From an uncultured Halomicronema sp. (GTDB taxonomy: Bacteria; Cyanobacteriota; Cyanobacteriia; Phormidesmidales; Phormidesmidaceae), in the NCBI GenBank assembly GCA_937897665.1, contig CALCPB010000208.1:1-11136 (forward strand): a stretch of DNA of 11,136 bases, given 5' to 3'. Shown in pieces: positions 1 through 7,283 of this stretch. The stretch's first letter is position 1. Every line of letters begins with the position of its first letter. The notes beneath the pieces are model-generated. The model was not told the DNA's origin. It searched no databases and was given only the letters and a program-made list of their open reading frames with translations. Made by a program: the position numbers and the translations under genes.

Positions 1-215
1 TGGAAGCCTTGAGATGCCGTTGTCGGGATGTTGATTAATTCTGTCTACCTACTTATATTCTCGTGATAATAGTGATTTCAGGTCTTGATTGTCGAACCAC
101 TCCTATAAAAAAGCATAGTGAATAATGTCAAAAATTTTCTCAGCCTTGCCAGTGAATTTTGAACCGTAGACGTTATTGCCTCTTCACAAAACGCAATAGA
201 TTATCCAGCGTAGTT

Positions 216-1301
216 ATGAAAAAAATATTATTTCTGACAGAAACGTTTCCTCCAGATCTTTGCGGAGTGGCTGATTATGTGCTGATGCTGGCTTCGAATC
301 TTGTAGAAGAATATGAAGTTCATATTGTCACCCGCAAAAGTAATAGTAACTCTCTGTTGCTCGATAAACGTATAAATCTCTATGAGATTTTATCCGGAAA
401 AGCCTATATCTTTCAGGCAATACGCACAATAAATACCATTCGGCCTGATATTGTAGATGTCCAGCTTGCTTATTCTGGAAGTGGATATTTGCACAAGAAA
501 AACTTGCTGACGCTTATGAACGCGCTTGCAATTTCGAGTTTGAAACAGTCGACTAAATGCTGCCTAACAATTCATGAGTTATCTAGTTTTTTGGACGACG
601 TTCCTTCACTCCTACGAGTCTTTTACCGTGTGATCAGGGATTATTGTCAGACCAGATTTTATGATTATTACTTATGCATGAGTCACAAATACTTGACCTA
701 TTTGAAGAAAGCAGAAAATAAGTCAGCCTTATTGGGCTTTTCTAATGTGCCGACTATTCGAAATCATAATCGAATTGAGAATCGCAACCTGATTTTTTTT
801 GGGACTATAGGTCATAATAAAAAAATTGATTCCCTAATTCAAATATTTCGAGATTTAAACAGAGATGACTCATGCTTTCACTTGACGTTTGTTGGCGGCA
901 TCGTTGAAGGCTTTGAGTCTACTTTCTTCTGCTTGCTGAAATCTTTGCCTAGAAAATCTTGGTCTTATGAAGGTCGTTTGTCAGGGAATGAGTTGGCAAC
1001 GATTCTTGATTGCAGTAGCTATGCGATCTTCCCATTTTCTGTTACAGATAAAAATGCAAGTGTGCTAGCCATGCTGGTAAATAGGCTAGTGGTCATTGCC
1101 CTCTGTGAATCGTTGCCCACATACGCACAGAATGGCAATTCTTTCTACGGTCTGTCTCAATTATCAGCTTCTGTGATTCGAGGTATCGTTAGCGACACTC
1201 TGGGCAAAACGGTTTCTTATCCTGATAGTAATCAATTACTCTCTGCACATTTGATGCAAAGAAAAGAAATCTACGAAAGGTTATTAACTTCTTCCACATA
1301 G
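216..1301 (+). CDS. GT4-fold glycosyltransferase with atypical donor site, AT-rich, probably acquired
   Basis: Probable retaining glycosyltransferase of exopolysaccharide assembly, acting on lipid-linked sugars at the inner face of the cytoplasmic membrane. The N-terminus (KKILFLTETFPPDLCGVADY) is the usual first strand and glycine-containing loop of GT-B enzymes. The second Rossmann half starts near residue 190 (LIFFGTIGHNKKIDSL). The usual E-x7-E donor motif is absent; its place is taken by FPFSVTDKNASVLAMLVN (about residues 272-289), which resembles the GT4 subgroup carrying PF-x-DG-x-S-x-RRGSLLAALA but without the arginines. The ATG at 216 (361 aa) is preferred because it opens the conserved strand; a TTG at 159 would add 19 basic residues unlike the family. 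No strong Shine-Dalgarno is seen. The stop is 4 nt before the next ATG, suggesting coupling. The gene is much more AT-rich than its neighbours and has no GCGATCGC word, suggesting transfer. The fold is fairly sure; the sugar is unknown. Confidence 0.85.
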   Translation: MKKILFLTETFPPDLCGVADYVLMLASNLVEEYEVHIVTRKSNSNSLLLDKRINLYEILSGKAYIFQAIRTINTIRPDIVDVQLAYSGSGYLHKKNLLTLMNALAISSLKQSTKCCLTIHELSSFLDDVPSLLRVFYRVIRDYCQTRFYDYYLCMSHKYLTYLKKAENKSALLGFSNVPTIRNHNRIENRNLIFFGTIGHNKKIDSLIQIFRDLNRDDSCFHLTFVGGIVEGFESTFFCLLKSLPRKSWSYEGRLSGNELATILDCSSYAIFPFSVTDKNASVLAMLVNRLVVIALCESLPTYAQNGNSFYGLSQLSASVIRGIVSDTLGKTVSYPDSNQLLSAHLMQRKEIYERLLTSST

Positions 1302-1305
1302 CCTG

Positions 1306-2496
1306 ATGAATCTTCTGTACACACTAACTGCGTATCCTCCCTTTCTTGGCGGAGCACAATTACACCAACATTTACTCGCACAGCACCTCCAGACAGACCA
1401 TGACATCCAGGATGTCAGTTTTTGGGATGTGCATCGAACTGTTTGGTTGTTAGGGACCACGCTCAAGTCTTGCTCGCGCCCTAATGATTACACCATCGAT
1501 ACGGTGTCTGTCCATCGCCTGGGATTTAGTTGGGAAGAGAAGCTAAAGATGTTGCCATGGGTGCCCCTTTACTATCCGGTGATGTCTGTTGCCTTGCCCC
1601 GAATTGCTGCGGCGATCGCCCCTCACCTGATGCCATTTGCTGCTAGTGCTGATCTGATCCACAACGTTCGTATTGGCCGCGAAGGATTGACCTATGCGTC
1701 TCGACAAGTTGCGAGACGACGAGATATTCCGTTTATCTTGACCCCGGTGCATCACCCCCGGTGGCGTGGGTGGCGCTATCGGGAGTACGACAAACTCTAC
1801 CGTTCAGCAGATGCTGTGATCGCCTTGACCCCGCCAGAAAGGCGAATCTTGGTTGAAGAAATTGGCGTCCATCCTGACAAAGTTCATGTGACGGGGCATG
1901 GGCCGGTTTTAGCAGAAACCGCTGCTCCTCGTGCGTTTCGTGACACTTATGGTCTACAAGGGCCGATGATATTGTTTCTGGGCCAACATCATCTCTATAA
2001 AGGCTTCAAGCATGTCTTAGCGACCGCACCCCTGATTTGGCGGCACTACCCTGACGCCCAGTTTGTCTTCATGGGGCCTGCTGTAAAAGCTTCTGAGCAG
2101 GTATTTGTTGATTTTCAAGATCCCCGGATTCATCGCTTAGGGGCTGTTTCGTTACAGGAGAAAACCGACGCGCTAGCGGCTTGTGATGTGCTTTGTGTCC
2201 CATCGTCTCAGGAAAGCTTCGGTGGTGTTTATACGGAAGCTTGGGGGTTTGGTAAGCCAGTAATTGGCTGTAACATTCCTGCCGTTGCCGATGTGGTTAA
2301 CGACGGTGTGAATGGGTATTTGGTCGAGCAGCAGACCCCGTTGATTGCCGATCGGCTCCTCGATTTACTCACCCATCCTCAAACTGCCAGGGCGATGGGC
2401 CAAGCGGGCCAAGTAAAGGTTGAGGCCTGCTATACCTGGCCGCGGCTGGCCGAAAAAACCGCTCAAATTTATCAAAGCGTTTGTCATGGGCGGTGA
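1306..2496 (+). CDS. Glycosyltransferase family 4 (GT4)
   Basis: Retaining GT-B glycosyltransferase that would transfer a sugar from a nucleotide-sugar to a lipid-linked exopolysaccharide intermediate. It has 396 residues, normal for GT4. The N-terminal acceptor domain opens with LLYTLTAYPPFLGGAQLH (GGA loop at 15-17). The C-terminal donor domain begins around 220 with MILFLGQHHLYKGFKHVL, in which Lys232 fits the conserved lysine that contacts the donor phosphates. The E-x7-E signature is intact: Glu303 and Glu311 in ESFGGVYTE, followed by GFGKPVIG and a DGVNGYLV loop. The ATG lies 4 nt after the stop of the preceding glycosyltransferase and has no clear Shine-Dalgarno, so translational coupling is likely. 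Base composition is nearer to the rest of the window and there is one HIP1 word at 1612-1619, unlike the preceding gene. The family is certain; donor and acceptor sugars cannot be read from sequence. Confidence 0.93.
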   Translation: MNLLYTLTAYPPFLGGAQLHQHLLAQHLQTDHDIQDVSFWDVHRTVWLLGTTLKSCSRPNDYTIDTVSVHRLGFSWEEKLKMLPWVPLYYPVMSVALPRIAAAIAPHLMPFAASADLIHNVRIGREGLTYASRQVARRRDIPFILTPVHHPRWRGWRYREYDKLYRSADAVIALTPPERRILVEEIGVHPDKVHVTGHGPVLAETAAPRAFRDTYGLQGPMILFLGQHHLYKGFKHVLATAPLIWRHYPDAQFVFMGPAVKASEQVFVDFQDPRIHRLGAVSLQEKTDALAACDVLCVPSSQESFGGVYTEAWGFGKPVIGCNIPAVADVVNDGVNGYLVEQQTPLIADRLLDLLTHPQTARAMGQAGQVKVEACYTWPRLAEKTAQIYQSVCHGR

Positions 2497-2538
2497 AATG
2501 CCTTGCTACCATGACGGCAACCGAATTAGGCGAGCGGC

Positions 2539-3318
2539 TTGCAGGCTGATCTGGTTTCTGAATTAGTTCTTAAAACGCGAATCGACGGCACTAGCTACAC
2601 GGATGCCTGCGATCGCATTCAGCAATGGGCCACAGACCAGAAATCTTGCTATGTGGTTGCAGCTAATGTGCACGTTGTAATGACGGCTTACTGGAATGTC
2701 TCTTACCGAGCCGTGTTAGAGGGCGCGGCCTTGGTGACACCGGACGGTATGCCCTTGGTTTGGGCGATGCGTTGGTTGGGCATCCCTCAGCAACAGAGGG
2801 TTTACGGCCCTGACCTGATGCTGGCCTGGTGTCAGCGAGCGGCGCAAACCCAACTCCCCATTTATCTATATGGGGGCACTGGTGCCATGCTGGAGCGGGT
2901 AACTCAGGCGTTATCTCACCGGTTTCCTGACCTGACGATCGCTGGCTCTTATGCGCCACCTTTTCGGGCTCTGACTGTGGCTGAGGAGAACGCTGATATT
3001 GAGCGTATTCATCAATCACAGGCGGCGGTCGTGTTTGTCGCCCTAGGTTGCCCCAAACAAGAACAGTGGATGGCCCGTCAACAGGGCCAGCTCAATGCCG
3101 TGATGATTGGCGTTGGTGCGGCCTTTAGCTTTTTGAGTGGAGACGTGACCCAGGCCCCGCGCTGGATGATGCGGCTTGGTCTGGAATGGGCCTTTCGCTT
3201 TAGTCAAGAGCCGCGTCGCCTGTGGCAGCGATATCTGGTGAATAATCCCGCTTTTGTAATTCTGCTGGGTGGGCAGCTGAGCTGGCGTTGGCTAACGTCT
3301 GTTTGGCCGATCAAGTAA
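2539..3318 (+). CDS. WecG/TagA/CpsF family (GT26) glycosyltransferase
   Basis: Membrane-associated inverting glycosyltransferase. Characterised relatives (WecG, TagA) add ManNAcA or ManNAc as the second sugar on undecaprenyl-PP-GlcNAc, so a second-sugar role in exopolysaccharide assembly is likely here. The 259 residues match the family length. Motifs in order are AANVHVVMTAYWN (41-53), ALVTPDGMPLVW with the candidate catalytic Asp69 (64-75), VYGPDLM (88-94), IYLYGGTGAMLE (108-119), VFVALGCPKQEQWM (165-178), GVGAAFSFLSGD (191-202), and the family's arginine-rich C-terminal tail APRWMMRLGLEWAFRFSQEPRRLWQRYL (206-233), which in TagA mediates membrane association. The start is TTG: the frame is closed by TAG at 2527-2529 and no ATG or GTG lies ahead of the conserved part. 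A nearby ATG at 2511 is out of frame and soon meets a stop. The gap to the preceding gene is 42 nt, so the same transcript is probable. Confidence 0.93.
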   Translation: MQADLVSELVLKTRIDGTSYTDACDRIQQWATDQKSCYVVAANVHVVMTAYWNVSYRAVLEGAALVTPDGMPLVWAMRWLGIPQQQRVYGPDLMLAWCQRAAQTQLPIYLYGGTGAMLERVTQALSHRFPDLTIAGSYAPPFRALTVAEENADIERIHQSQAAVVFVALGCPKQEQWMARQQGQLNAVMIGVGAAFSFLSGDVTQAPRWMMRLGLEWAFRFSQEPRRLWQRYLVNNPAFVILLGGQLSWRWLTSVWPIK

Positions 3319-3430
3319 CAAGAAACCTAAGGAATGATATGGTTTGGACGAAATTTCGGAACACTAACGGGAAGGCCTGAAAATTGTCCCCCCGATCGCC
3401 GACTGTTTATGAATCTGCCTCGCACGATTA

Positions 3431-3546
3431 ATACCAATTCTCTGAAACTGGACTACAGATCTTCCTTTCGGCTCCGCTCAAGGAACGTCGGCTGAGCGAA
3501 GTCGAAGCCGACTTGTATGTGTAGCTGTAATTTGTCGAACTGGTAT
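3431..3546. repeat. Imperfect palindromic intergenic repeat (MITE-like)
   Basis: The ends ATACCAATTC (3431-3440) and GAACTGGTAT (3537-3546) are inverted copies matching at 9 of 10 positions. Further in, CTACAGAT and its counterpart ATGTGTAG also nearly match. At the centre TTCGGCTCCGCTCA (3467-3480) pairs with TGAGCGAAGTCGAA (3493-3506) at 12 of 14 positions around a 12-nt loop. The whole 116 bp could fold into one long interrupted hairpin. It resembles the short dispersed palindromes common in cyanobacterial intergenic DNA, many of which are non-autonomous elements. No clear target duplication was found. It overlaps the annotated start of the following gene: the ATG at 3517 and exactly ten codons lie inside the element. 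Confidence 0.6.
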
Positions 3547-4992
3547 AAGACGACTTTGAAACGCCGATCGCCCCCGCCAGAATCAGTCGATATCCGCGCC
3601 CCTCGGCGGCTGCGACTCCAGGATGCGCTGCAGTGGGAGCTACAGCGATCGCTGATTCTGATGCTGGCTGATGTCATAGCGCTGGCGTTGTCTTGGCAAA
3701 TTGCCCGTACCCTCAACCATTTTTTCTCGCCGATTCCGTCACAGTTGGTGTGGTGGACGTGGCTCTCCATTCCTAGCCCATTGTGGATTTTAGGGGCCTG
3801 CACGCTGATCGTCTTTGCCAGTGGGGGCCTCTATGGCAACCGGTATCAGATTAAAAACTATTTGCAGGCGGGTAAGCTGCTCAGCCTCGTTTATCTGGTA
3901 TCTCTAGTCGGGCTATATTTTTATGACCCCAAGCTTGATTTGCCACGATCGCTCTTTTTTTCTGCCTGGTTAAGCAGCGTCGTGTTGATCATCGGGTTTC
4001 GCCTGGCCAGCGGTTTGCTATTGCGCCCCATCGAGCGGCTGCAGGCTCAAACGGCGGTCTTTTTGATTGCGCCAGCGGGACGACTGCAACGCCTATCAGA
4101 AGTGCTGTCAAAGCGAGCCCAGGTCGATGTTGTCGGTGCGGCATTACCTAGCACCGCCAACTCTGCTACGACCTTTCGGGCGATTGTGGCGGCTCAAGCC
4201 TCCCTCGTCCTGGTGGAAAATATTCCCTCGGCGGATTTGGCCTCAGAGTTGTATTGGAAACTGCGCCGCGCCGGGATCGCTATGCAGCTGATTCCTACCA
4301 GTCGCGACATGCTGTACCGTCGGGGCACACCCGAAACCCTGGCCGGTCTGCCGACCCTACGGTTAGACGCGCCGCTAATGGGCAGCTGGGATTATCGCCT
4401 CAAGCGCCTGATGGACTATGGCGGTACTAGCTTGGGGGCGCTGTTGCTTGTCCCGGTCTTCGTCGCGATCGCCGTAGCCATTCGTCTCGTCTCTCCTGGT
4501 CCAGTTTTTTTTCGTCAAGAGCGGGTGGGTCTGCACGGGCAACACTTTTGGGTTTGGAAATTTCGCACGATGGGGGTGCATGCCGATCAGCAGCAGCGCC
4601 TACTAGAGCAGCAAAATGAAACCGCCGACGGTATCCTCTTTAAGGTCAAGCAAGATCCTCGGGTGACCCGTGTTGGGGCTTTTTTGCGCCGCACTAGTTT
4701 GGATGAGCTGCCGCAGATTCTCAATGTTCTATGTGGTGAGATGAGCCTGGTCGGGCCGCGACCGCTACCCGTACGCGATGTGGCTCGGTTTGCCGCCTGG
4801 CACCATACCCGCCATCAGGTCCTCCCTGGCATTACCGGACTGTGGCAAATCTCGGGGCGATCGGACATCGATACCTTCGATGATGTGGCCCGCCTCGACC
4901 TGCATTACATCGACAATTGGTCGCTCAATTTAGATTTAGAAATTTTGGTTGAGACGCTGCGCATTGTGTTTCTCGGCAAAGGGGCTTACTAA
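3517..4992 (+). CDS. Exopolysaccharide polyprenyl glycosylphosphotransferase (bacterial sugar transferase)
   Basis: Initiating enzyme that transfers a sugar-1-phosphate from a nucleotide-sugar to undecaprenyl phosphate at the cytoplasmic membrane (WbaP/WcaJ-like large polyisoprenyl-phosphate hexose-1-phosphate transferase). It has 491 residues, normal for the large form. Likely membrane segments are 45-63, 84-104, 119-136 and 146-168, then a soluble Rossmann-like region (about 175-285), then a membrane or re-entrant helix (303-323) and the catalytic domain. That domain shows [16 protein letters not shown] (326-341), WKFRTM (347-352), [20 protein letters not shown] with the catalytic Asp396-Glu397 pair, PRPLPVRD (414-421), and [14 protein letters not shown] (437-450). 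The start is uncertain: the ATG at 3517 lies inside a palindromic repeat with no Shine-Dalgarno. In-frame TTG at 3532 is also inside it, and TTG at 3556 is just beyond it; all keep the first membrane segment. The substrate sugar is unknown. Confidence 0.92.
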   Translation: MCSCNLSNWYKTTLKRRSPPPESVDIRAPRRLRLQDALQWELQRSLILMLADVIALALSWQIARTLNHFFSPIPSQLVWWTWLSIPSPLWILGACTLIVFASGGLYGNRYQIKNYLQAGKLLSLVYLVSLVGLYFYDPKLDLPRSLFFSAWLSSVVLIIGFRLASGLLLRPIERLQAQTAVFLIAPAGRLQRLSEVLSKRAQVDVVGAALPSTANSATTFRAIVAAQASLVLVENIPSADLASELYWKLRRAGIAMQLIPTSRDMLYRRGTPETLAGLPTLRLDAPLMGSWDYRLKRLMDYGGTSLGALLLVPVFVAIAVAIRLVSPGPVFFRQERVGLHGQHFWVWKFRTMGVHADQQQRLLEQQNETADGILFKVKQDPRVTRVGAFLRRTSLDELPQILNVLCGEMSLVGPRPLPVRDVARFAAWHHTRHQVLPGITGLWQISGRSDIDTFDDVARLDLHYIDNWSLNLDLEILVETLRIVFLGKGAY

Positions 4993-5303
4993 AACGTGCT
5001 ATTCATTTGCGAAGGCGAGATCCGAGCGCTCACTTGAGGGAGAGTGCCGATCTGACAGCCACCCCCGATGTCGTGGCAGCGGTTCCAGGCGGCGCGATGC
5101 ACACCGGCAGCCAAGACTTTTTTGACTTGGGCGATGGCGAAGGGCGATCGCTAGACTCGTTCTATTGCTTACCGTCGAGGTTGACCATTGAGTGATTTTG
5201 CGCCAGTCAGGCCAACAAAGCGATCGCCGCAGTCGTTCTGGAGCCAGTTACCCATTAGGATAGGGTGAGACAGTGATGCGATCGCAAATCAGCAAGGAGC
5301 ACT
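4993..5303. other. Intergenic region before ndhN
   Basis: These 311 bp hold no convincing gene. They contain three GCGATCGC words (5144, 5220, 5278), a GAGCGCTC palindrome at 5024-5031, and near the right end a weak -10-like TAGGAT at 5256-5261 without a recognisable -35. The Shine-Dalgarno AAGGAG at 5294-5299 belongs to ndhN. No T-tract terminator is seen after the glycosylphosphotransferase. This stretch is the boundary between the polysaccharide cluster and the conserved cyanobacterial genes. Confidence 0.5.
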
Positions 5304-5777
5304 ATGGCACTGCTCATCACCGGCAAACAATTTGTGCGCGATTTAGAATCGTCTGGCGCTCTTGCCGTTAGAGCCCCCCTCGAAGGTGGATTTGAGGGCC
5401 GTTATCAGCGTCGTTTGCGAGCTGCTGGCTACGAAGCTTTAAACCTGACTGTCAAAGGGCTGGGGGATTTGTCGGCCTATCTTACCGACGTCCATGGGGT
5501 ACGCCCCGCTCACCTGGGCAAAAAGACCATCGGCCAGTCGGCCGCTGTGGGTTATCGATACTACATTCCCCCGATTGTGAACTATCGGTTGGAGAACCTT
5601 TCGGCCAAATCGAAGGGGCTGGTGCTGTGGCTGATTGAGGGCAATATTCTGTCGCAACAAGAGATTGCCTACCTGACAGAACTCCCGAAAGCATTTCCGA
5701 ATGTCAAAGTCGTGCTCGAAATGGGCGGCGATCGCGTCTTTAGCTGGCAGCCATTAGTGAAGGAGTTAGCTGCTTAG
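5304..5777 (+). CDS. ndhN: NAD(P)H-quinone oxidoreductase subunit N (NdhN)
   Basis: Subunit of the peripheral arm of the thylakoid NDH-1 complex, which takes electrons from ferredoxin to plastoquinone in respiration, cyclic electron flow around photosystem I and CO2 uptake. NdhN belongs to the set of subunits specific to oxygenic phototrophs. The 157 residues match the family almost end to end: LEGGFEGRYQRRLRAAGYEA (26-45), GLGDLSAYLTDVHGVRP, HLGKKTIGQSAAVGYRYYIP, SKGLVLWLIEGNILSQQE, and VKVVLEMGGDRVFSWQPL near the C-terminus. The ATG is clear, with AAGGAG (5294-5299) four nt upstream. It appears to be transcribed on its own, with about 311 bp free upstream and 235 bp downstream. A HIP1 word at 5728 encodes part of GGDRV. 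Identification is firm. Confidence 0.98.
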   Translation: MALLITGKQFVRDLESSGALAVRAPLEGGFEGRYQRRLRAAGYEALNLTVKGLGDLSAYLTDVHGVRPAHLGKKTIGQSAAVGYRYYIPPIVNYRLENLSAKSKGLVLWLIEGNILSQQEIAYLTELPKAFPNVKVVLEMGGDRVFSWQPLVKELAA

Positions 5778-5953
5778 TCAGGCCTGAACCGCGGGTCACA
5801 CTGACGGCATGCGGCTCGATAGATGGGTGAGATGGGTCTATGGAGTGAGCGATCGCCGGATTTTTGAAAATTACTGAGCGTTCACCCTGAGGGCTTTTTT
5901 ACCAATCGTTACGAACACTTTGAAAATGGGCCAATCTGTTGCAAGATACCCGT

Positions 5954-5977
5954 GAATTCGAAAAGATCGACGAATTC
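5954..5977. promoter_or_regulatory. Perfect inverted repeat upstream of ldpA, possible operator
   Basis: GAATTCG (5954-5960) and CGAATTC (5971-5977) form a perfect 7-bp inverted repeat around a 10-nt spacer, so the half-site centres are 17 nt apart. It ends 35 nt before the GTG of ldpA, about where a dimeric regulator would act on a promoter there. As RNA it could also form a 7-bp hairpin. A -10-like TAGCAT at 6001-6006 is so close to the GTG that the transcript could be almost leaderless. No matching regulator family is recognised; the function is inferred from position and symmetry only. Confidence 0.4.
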
Positions 5978-6012
5978 TCGTAAATTTCCGCAGAACCTAT
6001 TAGCATAAAAGG

Positions 6013-7275
6013 GTGAGAGTAATTCATCGGCCCTTAATTTCTCTGCAGGAAGGTTGCTGGTTCAAACTGATTGGTGGAGCCAGCTATCAACATCTTCCGT
6101 CTATTCGCAATTTAGCACTGGCCTATGCCTTAGCAGGTGCTGATTGTATTGACGTCGCTGCTGATCCCGCTGTGGTTAAAGCCGTTAAAGAAGCCTTTAG
6201 CGTCTTATCTCGACTGCAGCAGCAAACTGCCTTTATTGCTCAATGCCCCGTCGATATCCCCACTGAACTGCCACTTCTAATGGTGAGTTTTAGTGATGGT
6301 GACGACCCTCATTTTCGTAAAGCGCAGTTCGATCCTCAGCAGTGTCCAGCAGATTGTTCGCGCCCCTGTGAAGCTATTTGTCCGGCAGCGGCCATCGCCT
6401 TTGAACCGTCAATGACGGGTGTCATTGAAGCGCGGTGCTATGGCTGCGGTCGCTGCCTCCCCGTTTGCCCGATTCAGCAGATTGAAACAGTCACCCGCGC
6501 AACTTCGGCCCAAGCCGTGGCGTCTGCCTTGCTGAACGAGGTGGATGCGATCGAAATTCATACCCAGGTAGGCCGCTATGACGCATTTATGGCGCTGTGG
6601 TCAGCGCTCCAACCCTATTTAAACAACCTCACCGTCATTTCCATTAGCTGCCCTGAGCACGACGACGCGATCGCCTACCTGTGGCAGCTATACGAAGGCA
6701 TACAGCCGTTATCAGTGCCGCTGATTTGGCAAACTGATGGCCGTTCGATGAGCGGCGACATTGGCAAAGGCACCACCCACGCCACCCTGCGGTTTGCCGA
6801 AAAAGTCTTGCGCGCGGGGCCACCGGGCTATGTGCAGTTGGCAGGGGGCACCAATGCTTACACCGTGGCCAAACTCCGGGAGGCGACGACAACGGGGGCG
6901 GCGCGATTCAGTATATCACCGTCGTTGGTCGCGACGATCGCCCGGCCTGCCACTGGCCCTACATTTGCGGGCGTCGGCTACGGCAGTTTTGCCCGGCGTC
7001 TGTTGAGCCCACTGCTCGATGAAGGCGCCATTTGTCCACCGCTAGCCGCGATCGCCACCCCAACTTCTCCAGGAGACAATTCTGATGATCTAGACCCGGC
7101 AATTGCCATCCCTCAGCTGCTGCAAGCCGTGCAGCTGGCCCAGAGCTTAGTGGCTCCCCTCAAGGCGATCCGCCGCCCCGTCGTGACCTCGCCCCAAGTC
7201 CCCCTGGGTGAGCAGCGCGAGTGGGTTACGGCATCTACCGAGCCGCCTGTTTATCGTCATTCGAGTAGATTTTAA
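6013..7275 (+). CDS. ldpA: Light-dependent period protein LdpA (Fe-S circadian input)
   Basis: Iron-sulfur protein that in Synechococcus elongatus passes cellular redox state to the circadian clock, changes period length with light and affects stability of the clock-input kinase CikA. The N-terminal part (GCWFKLIGGASYQHLPSIRN, then LALAYALAGADCIDVAAD) is characteristic. Two 4Fe-4S ligand sets are complete: Cys111, 115, 119 and 123 (Cx3Cx3Cx3CP), and Cys142, 145, 148 and 152 (Cx2Cx2Cx3CP). The middle (QLAGGTNAYTVAKL) and VGYGSFARRLLSPLL complete the family pattern, and the C-terminus is variable. The GTG start is forced by a TAG at 6001-6003, and the residues after it fit family starts; the Shine-Dalgarno is poor. 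Residues about 290-318, between KLRE and FAGVGYG, look longer and less conserved than I expect. The next gene begins 8 nt after the stop, so the two are probably co-transcribed. Confidence 0.95.
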   Translation: MRVIHRPLISLQEGCWFKLIGGASYQHLPSIRNLALAYALAGADCIDVAADPAVVKAVKEAFSVLSRLQQQTAFIAQCPVDIPTELPLLMVSFSDGDDPHFRKAQFDPQQCPADCSRPCEAICPAAAIAFEPSMTGVIEARCYGCGRCLPVCPIQQIETVTRATSAQAVASALLNEVDAIEIHTQVGRYDAFMALWSALQPYLNNLTVISISCPEHDDAIAYLWQLYEGIQPLSVPLIWQTDGRSMSGDIGKGTTHATLRFAEKVLRAGPPGYVQLAGGTNAYTVAKLREATTTGAARFSISPSLVATIARPATGPTFAGVGYGSFARRLLSPLLDEGAICPPLAAIATPTSPGDNSDDLDPAIAIPQLLQAVQLAQSLVAPLKAIRRPVVTSPQVPLGEQREWVTASTEPPVYRHSSRF

Positions 7276-7283
7276 GTCAGTCT

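Noticed and set aside
1..215. Possible tail of an upstream gene at the left edge
   Set aside because: All three forward frames meet a stop within the first 38 bases and too few residues remain to recognise; the rest is AT-rich with no supported feature.
5007..5195. Open frame of 62 codons, + strand, TTG start
   Set aside because: No ribosome site and no recognisable motif; it contains a HIP1 word and sits in the intergenic region before ndhN. Probably chance.
5881..5900. CCC-TGA-GGG followed by TTTTTT after ndhN, possible terminator
   Set aside because: The stem is only three base pairs with a three-base loop, too weak for an intrinsic terminator; the T-tract alone is not enough.
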